Shown here: piece after piece, positions 59,587 through 64,000 of the stretch
Layout of the letters: every line of letters starts with the position of its first letter
Numbering within the stretch: the stretch's first letter is position 1
Position numbers and translations under genes: made by a program
Notes under the pieces: model-generated
What the model was told of the DNA's origin: nothing
The model's database searches: none
What the model saw: only the letters and a program-made list of their open reading frames with translations
Assembly: GCA_028279505.1 (NCBI GenBank)
Contig: JANQNP010000010.1
Location: forward strand, 1 to 64,000
DNA: 64,000 bases
Source of the DNA: Dehalococcoidia bacterium
GTDB lineage: Bacteria > Chloroflexota > Dehalococcoidia > UBA2979
Reading direction: 5' to 3'

Positions 59587-60642
59587 CTACTTCCGAGGCA
59601 TGACGAGCAGATCCTCCGGCGGCAGCTCGATCACCCAGCGATCGCGCTCGGCGACACCCAGGACCTCGTACGGGCGAGCGGCCACCTCCACCTCGATCCG
59701 CGGCCCGACCCCATCCGGCTCGAACCGCAGGGTGTGCGTATTGCCGAACGCCAGCTCCTCGACCAGCTGGCCGACGAAGCAGTTCTCTGGCGGCGGCTCG
59801 TCCGGATCGAAGCGCCGCAGGATGCACCGCTCCGACCGAATCCCGAGGTCGATCACCCCCCGTGCCCCGTTCGCGGGCAGCCGGAGCTCGAGGCCGTCCA
59901 CCTCGACCCGATCCCCGCTCGCCGTCGCAGCAAACAGGTTCCGCACCCCGGTCAGCTCCGCGACCCGTCGGGTGCCGGGTCGTCGAAACACCTCGTCGCG
60001 CGGGGCGAGCTGCAGAATGCGGCCGCCATCAATCACCGCGACCGAGTCCGCGAGCAGGTGCGCCTCGCGCAGGTCGTGCGTCACGAACACGATCGGCACG
60101 CCGAAGTCGCGCTGCAGCCGTGTCAGCTCCGCCCGCAGGTCGGCGCGCAGCGCATCGTCCAGCGCCGAGAACGGCTCATCGAGGAGCAACACCTCCGTCG
60201 GCCGCACCAGCGCCCGCGCCAGCGCCACACGCTGCTGCTGCCCGCCCGACAGCTCGTGCGGACGGCGGCCATCGAGCCCATCGAGGTGCAGCGCATCACG
60301 AAGCTGCGACCACCGCGCCCGGGCGTCTCCGCTCTCCTCGATGCCGATCAACACGTTTCGTTCGACGTTCAGATGGGGAAAGAGCGCCACATCCTGCACC
60401 ACGTAGCCGGCCCGGCGCCGCTGCGGAGGTTCATCGACCCCGCTCGAGCTGTCGAAGACGGTCCGTCCACCGATCTCGATCTGCCCCGCCTCCGGCCGCG
60501 CCAGCCCCGCGATCGAACGCAGCGTGATCGTCTTCCCGGCCCCCGAGTGCCCGTACAGGACGAGCAGCTCCTCGCTCGCCTCCAGCTCGATGTCGTAGGC
60601 GAAGTCGCCGGCGCGGCCCTGGAACGCGGCTCGCAGCGTCAC
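59587..60642 (-). CDS. modC: Molybdate ABC transporter ATP-binding protein
   Basis: 351 residues. Walker A GHSGAGKT (31-38), signature LSGGQQQRVALARAL, Walker B VLLLDEPFSALD and the switch His in VFVTHDLREA. The C-terminal ~100 residues form the TOBE/Mop-like domain that senses molybdate. It ends the modA-modB-modC run. Confidence 0.9.
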   Translation of the reverse strand: MTLRAAFQGRAGDFAYDIELEASEELLVLYGHSGAGKTITLRSIAGLARPEAGQIEIGGRTVFDSSSGVDEPPQRRRAGYVVQDVALFPHLNVERNVLIGIEESGDARARWSQLRDALHLDGLDGRRPHELSGGQQQRVALARALVRPTEVLLLDEPFSALDDALRADLRAELTRLQRDFGVPIVFVTHDLREAHLLADSVAVIDGGRILQLAPRDEVFRRPGTRRVAELTGVRNLFAATASGDRVEVDGLELRLPANGARGVIDLGIRSERCILRRFDPDEPPPENCFVGQLVEELAFGNTHTLRFEPDGVGPRIEVEVAARPYEVLGVAERDRWVIELPPEDLLVMPRK

Positions 60643-60658
60643 GAGGAGCTCCCCAAGC

Positions 60659-61453
60659 TCACCGGTACGCCCCGCTCGGCGTCGACAGCCGGTGCAGCAG
60701 CACCAGCAGCAGCAGCGCGAACGCCACGAGGATCACCGCGATCGACACCGCCCCCGCCAGCCCGGCGCTCGACTCGAACGCCGAGAGGATCGCCAGCGGC
60801 ATCGTCTGCGTCCGACCCGGTAGCGACCCGGCGAACAGCAGCGTCGCTCCCAGCTCACCGAGGGCGCGCGCCCAGCACAGCACCGCGCCACCCGCGAGGG
60901 CTGGCCAGACGAGCGGTAGCGTGACCGACCGGAACGTGCGCCACCTCGACAGTCCGAGGGTGTACGCCACGCCCTCGAAACGCGGATCCATCGCCGTGAA
61001 CCCCGCGTATGCCGCGCGCACGTAGTACGGCGCCGCGACGAAGAGCTGTGCCAGCACCACCGCCGCCGTGGTGAACGACAGCGTGATCCCCGCCTCCGAG
61101 AGCGGATCGCCGAGGTACCCGCGCCGTCCGAACACGGTCAGCAGCGCGATGCCGGACACGACCGGCGGCAGCACGAGCGGGAGGTCGAGCAACGTCGCCG
61201 TCAGCCGCGCCCACCCCGCCTCGGAGGAGGCGAGCAGGTACGCGAGCGGCGTCCCGAGCACGATCGCCAGCACGAGCGTCAGGGTCGCCGTCAGCACCGA
61301 AAGCCGCAGCGCGTCCCACGTGGTGCTCGATCCCAGTTCGGAAGCGACGTCCCCATCGGTGATCGCGAACCATCCGAGGCCGATCAAGGGCAGCAGGAAG
61401 AAGACGCCGAACAGCACCGGCAGCACGACCCACCACTGGTCGCGGCGCGGCAT
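60659..61453 (-). CDS. modB: Molybdate ABC transporter permease
   Basis: 264 residues with about six transmembrane helices. The EAA-type loop (GVAYTLGLSRWRTFRSVTLPLVWPALAGGAVLCWARALGELGAT) matches ModB/CysT permeases. It shares one base with the modA stop and lies 16 bp before modC. Confidence 0.92.
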   Translation of the reverse strand: MPRRDQWWVVLPVLFGVFFLLPLIGLGWFAITDGDVASELGSSTTWDALRLSVLTATLTLVLAIVLGTPLAYLLASSEAGWARLTATLLDLPLVLPPVVSGIALLTVFGRRGYLGDPLSEAGITLSFTTAAVVLAQLFVAAPYYVRAAYAGFTAMDPRFEGVAYTLGLSRWRTFRSVTLPLVWPALAGGAVLCWARALGELGATLLFAGSLPGRTQTMPLAILSAFESSAGLAGAVSIAVILVAFALLLLVLLHRLSTPSGAYR

Positions 61454-62226
61454 CAGCGCGCCCCGCCCGACGCGTTCAACGGCTCGAACCCGGCACGCGA
61501 CCAGATCGCAACTGCCTCATGTCCGGCAAGGAACTCGAGGAGCGACGTCACCTCGGCGTCCGCGTCCTCCAGCAACCCGCCGACGTAGACGTTGGGTTCG
61601 ATCTCGGCCCCGACCTCAACCGCGCGGAGCCCCTCGGTCCCACGCAGGTCGGTGCTGTAGACGAAAGCGGCGTCCGCCTCACCCAGTTCCACGCGAGAGA
61701 GCGTAATCCTCACGTTGGGGTCCTCGGTGATCACGTTCGCGCGAATCCGGTCCGCGAGCCCCGCTTCGAGGCTCGCCAGCAGCCGCTCGGTGAGCGCACC
61801 GACCGGCACCGCGGGGGCCCCCACCGCGACGCGCACGTCGGAGGTTCCGAGGTCCTCGATTACCGCGATCGACGAGTCCGACTCGACCGCAATCACGAGA
61901 CGGTTGACCACCAGCGGTGCCCGCCGCGCGATCAACCCCTCCTCTTCGAGCCGTTCGAGCTGCTGTTCGTTCGCTGAGAGGAACAGGTCCGCCTCCGCGC
62001 CCAGCTCCAGCTGCGCCGCCAGCGACTGCGACCCGCCGTACTGCACCTCGAACTCGACCCCCTCGTTCGCCTCGGCGTACCGATCGAGGAGTTCCGGCAG
62101 CACCTCCTGAAGCGAGGAGGCAGCGAAGATCCGCACGGCGCCGTCGCTGCCGCACCCGCTCGCCGCCGCGACCGCGACCCCAACGAGGAGCGCCAGCGTC
62201 GCGAGCCTGACGCGGCCGCGCGCCAC
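61453..62226 (-). CDS. modA: Molybdate-binding lipoprotein
   Basis: About 257 residues. A lipoprotein signal (LATLALLVGVAVAAASGC, Cys as lipid anchor) is followed by IFAASSLQEVLPELLDRYAEAN, which is the ModA oxyanion-binding start, and YGGSQSLAAQLELGAEADLFLSAN. The start is uncertain. I take the GTG at 62226 shortly before the signal. An ATG at 62316 would overlap the divergent gene. Substrate molybdate or tungstate. Confidence 0.85.
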   Translation of the reverse strand: MARGRVRLATLALLVGVAVAAASGCGSDGAVRIFAASSLQEVLPELLDRYAEANEGVEFEVQYGGSQSLAAQLELGAEADLFLSANEQQLERLEEEGLIARRAPLVVNRLVIAVESDSSIAVIEDLGTSDVRVAVGAPAVPVGALTERLLASLEAGLADRIRANVITEDPNVRITLSRVELGEADAAFVYSTDLRGTEGLRAVEVGAEIEPNVYVGGLLEDADAEVTSLLEFLAGHEAVAIWSRAGFEPLNASGGAR

Positions 62227-62317
62227 CAGCGAGGGCCATGCGTCTGCGGCACGCGGGCCTGCAGGCCGTCTGGACTGCCCGGCCGGCGGTACGATGGGAT
62301 CTCGCGGAGGATGCATC

Positions 62318-62884
62318 GTGCAAGTAAACGTCGCGACGCTCTTACAGGAGCATGTCGGCAGTGCGCGGGACCTCGAAATCCGAGACGAACCCATCGTCGT
62401 GCCCGGCTTCGACTACCGCCGCGTCGTCAGCGGAACCGTCCATCTGCTGCGCTCTGAGCGCGGCGTGCTCGCCAGCGCACGCCTCCGCCTGAAGGTCCCG
62501 CTTGAGTGCGCGCGTTGCCTCGAACCGTTCCATGACGAGATCGATCTTGCGTTCGACGAGGAGTACGTCCTCGGCGCCCCCCACCCCGTCACCGGAGAGC
62601 TGCCCGAGCAGGACGACGGGGACTTCCTGATCGACGACCACTGGCATCTCGACCTCAGCGAGGCGGTTCGGCAATATGAGCAGTCGGCCGTGCCGCTGAT
62701 CGCGCTCTGCCGCCCAGATTGTCCCGGGTTCGTCGCGGCCGTTCCGACGGCGCCATCCGAGCCCACCGCTGCCGATCACCGTTGGTCGGCCCTCAGCGGC
62801 GTAGCCGCTCGGTTGCAAGCTGAGGAGAGCGGCCTCGCCGCTCGCCCGCCAGAGGAGGAATCGGATGGCGCTTCCCAAGCGTAG
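62318..62884 (+). CDS. DUF177/YceD family protein
   Basis: 188 residues. LECARCLEPFHDEIDLAFDEEY and LIALCRPDCPG are the conserved Cys-containing blocks of this family, which is almost always encoded next to rpmF and is linked to 23S rRNA or ribosome biogenesis. The GTG start follows GGAGG by 7 nt. It overlaps rpmF by 20 bp. Divergent from modA. TACGAT near 62290 may be its -10. Confidence 0.9.
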   Translation: MQVNVATLLQEHVGSARDLEIRDEPIVVPGFDYRRVVSGTVHLLRSERGVLASARLRLKVPLECARCLEPFHDEIDLAFDEEYVLGAPHPVTGELPEQDDGDFLIDDHWHLDLSEAVRQYEQSAVPLIALCRPDCPGFVAAVPTAPSEPTAADHRWSALSGVAARLQAEESGLAARPPEEESDGASQA

Positions 62885-63068
62885 GACCCCGAAGTCGAAG
62901 CGCAACATGCGCCGCAGCCACCACAAGATCGGCGTGCCGCAGCTCGTGCGCGACCGCTCGACCGGCGGCTGGAAGGTGAACCACACCGCCGGCGGTGAGC
63001 GCGACCGCAAGGGGCGCCCGATCGAGGACGACTACGACATCGGCGCGCCCGAGCCTGACACCGAGTAG
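62865..63068 (+). CDS. rpmF: 50S ribosomal protein L32
   Basis: 67 residues beginning MALPKRRTPKSKRNMRRSHH, the invariant L32 start. The zinc-binding cysteines found in some L32 forms are absent, so this is the C-minus form. The start lies inside the DUF177 gene with GAGGAGG upstream. fabD follows, a conserved bacterial order. Confidence 0.96.
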   Translation: MALPKRRTPKSKRNMRRSHHKIGVPQLVRDRSTGGWKVNHTAGGERDRKGRPIEDDYDIGAPEPDTE

Positions 63069-63123
63069 CCTCCCGGAGGCCAACCGACCGCTCGCGCTCC
63101 CCCGCAGCTCCGAGGCGCCCGCT

Positions 63124-64000
63124 ATGCCTGACGTTCCGATCGACCAGTTGCCGGTCGACCCCACCGTCGCGTGGGTCTTCCCCGGCCAGGGCGCTCAGCA
63201 CGTCGGAATGGGCGCGGACCTCGTAGACACCTCCGCAACCGCCCGCGCGGTATTCACCGCTGCGGACATCGCCCTCGACGTCTCGCTCTCGCAGATCTGC
63301 TTCGACGGTCCCGAGGACGAACTCACCCGCACCATCAACACGCAGCCGGCGATCGTCACCCACTCGATCGCCGCGCTCTCCGCCGCCCTCGAGACCGACG
63401 CGATCACCTCCCGCCCCGCCTTCGTCGCCGGCCACTCGCTCGGGGAGTACGCCGCGCTGGTCGCCGCCGGGGCGATCGGCTTCGATGAGGGCGTCCGACT
63501 CGTCCGCGAGCGCGGCCGCCTCATGCAGGAGGCCTGCGACGCCGAGGCGGGCACCATGGCCGCGGTGCTCGGCCTCGAACAGGACGTGCTCGCGCCGATC
63601 GCCGCCGAGCACGGCGCCGCGCTCTGCAACGCCAACGCCCCCGGCAACATCACCATCGGTGGCACGCTCGCGGCCGTCGAGGCCGCGTCCACCGCCGCCT
63701 CAGAGGCCGGCGCGGTCAAGGTCGTACCGCTCGCCGTCTCCGGCGCGTTCCACACGCCGCTGATGCAGAGCGCCGCTGACGGCCTCCGCGAAGCGCTCGC
63801 CGGCGTCGAGTTCAAGCAGCCGCGCACCCCCGTCATCTCCAACGTCACCGCGACGCCGCTCGAGGATCCCGCCACCCTGGCAACGGAGCTGGTCGACCAG
63901 GTCACCAACCCCGTGCTCTGGGCCGCCTCGGTGAAGTGCATGCAAGAGGCCGGCGTGACCACCCTGATCGAGTTCGGCCCCGGCCGCGTCCTCGGCGGCC
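63124..64000 (+). CDS. fabD: Malonyl-CoA:ACP transacylase, 3' end outside window
   Basis: The frame is open to the last base, giving 292 residues of a ~310-residue enzyme that loads malonate onto acyl carrier protein. VFPGQGAQHVGMG, the nucleophile Ser in GHSLGEYAALVAAG, the catalytic His in SGAFHTPLM, and NVTATPLEDP are all in place. The ATG is at 63124. It follows rpmF by 55 bp. Confidence 0.95.
   Translation, partial: MPDVPIDQLPVDPTVAWVFPGQGAQHVGMGADLVDTSATARAVFTAADIALDVSLSQICFDGPEDELTRTINTQPAIVTHSIAALSAALETDAITSRPAFVAGHSLGEYAALVAAGAIGFDEGVRLVRERGRLMQEACDAEAGTMAAVLGLEQDVLAPIAAEHGAALCNANAPGNITIGGTLAAVEAASTAASEAGAVKVVPLAVSGAFHTPLMQSAADGLREALAGVEFKQPRTPVISNVTATPLEDPATLATELVDQVTNPVLWAASVKCMQEAGVTTLIEFGPGRVLGG

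Noticed and set aside
41800..60900. Frequent CGAGGGC words on the plus strand, considered as a Chi- or KOPS-like signal
   Set aside because: Most fall in minus-strand genes as GCC CTC G.., the preferred codons for Ala-Leu-Glu/Asp/Gly. Codon bias explains them without a dedicated signal, though a k-mer count would be needed to be sure.

Overview
The window is a G+C-rich bacterial chromosome segment, densely coded, with short overlaps of the GTGA/ATGA type between genes, G-rich ribosome binding sites and promoters of the form TTGACN - 17/18 - TANNNT. No ribosomal RNA operon or other lineage marker settles the taxonomy. A fused gamma-alpha 2-oxoacid:ferredoxin oxidoreductase, LL-diaminopimelate aminotransferase, short HisG plus HisZ, PurS and an archaeal-type phosphoglycerate mutase relative suggest a Chloroflexota-like (or deep actinobacterial-like) bacterium. 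This assignment is an inference of low to moderate confidence.

Layout. 0-3.7 kb: the 3' end of a giant repeat protein built from two families of ~80-residue modules. 3.8-6.3 kb: tmRNA, smpB and a CtpA-type protease on the minus strand. 6.4-7.3 kb: a mostly empty stretch, then a small zinc-ribbon gene whose promoter carries two CsoR-like palindromes. 7.3-14.4 kb: peroxiredoxin, MFS exporter, Lrp/AsnC-type domain protein, korAB, a pterin synthase and three orphan genes. 14.4-21.8 kb: a very large FtsX-like permease without its ATPase, small orphan genes, a THUMP-like methyltransferase and hflX. 22-33.5 kb (minus strand): dapL, GNAT, dapF, miaA, tpiA, a degenerate phosphoglycerate mutase, pgk, prenyl synthase, penicillin acylase family, rpiB and tsaC. 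33.6-40.9 kb (plus strand): guaA, purD, cupin, purB, purC, purS and an MFS protein. 40.9-48.9 kb (minus strand): a histidine operon. 49-51.7 kb: birA, a 25-codon small ORF and a lower-G+C patch with two secreted or membrane proteins. 51.7-59.5 kb: aminotransferase, alcohol dehydrogenase, murE, small enzymes, a ROK kinase and RNase P RNA. 59.6-64 kb: modABC, then DUF177-rpmF-fabD, with fabD cut by the window edge.

The most notable system is the histidine operon. Its promoter overlaps the birA stop codon and leads almost directly into a 28-codon leader peptide with five alternating His codons (THVHAHAHLHA). The leader is followed by mutually exclusive RNA pairings and an intrinsic terminator, which is a complete classical attenuator. 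The first genes behind it are hisZ and a tandem double hisG. In this double gene only the second ATP-phosphoribosyltransferase copy keeps the PRPP loop. A zinc-dependent phospholipase C-like gene and a pyroglutamyl peptidase gene lie inside the same operon. Other points worth attention are the CsoR-like tandem operator, three conserved reading frames that extend upstream of any canonical start, and several apparently leaderless promoters.
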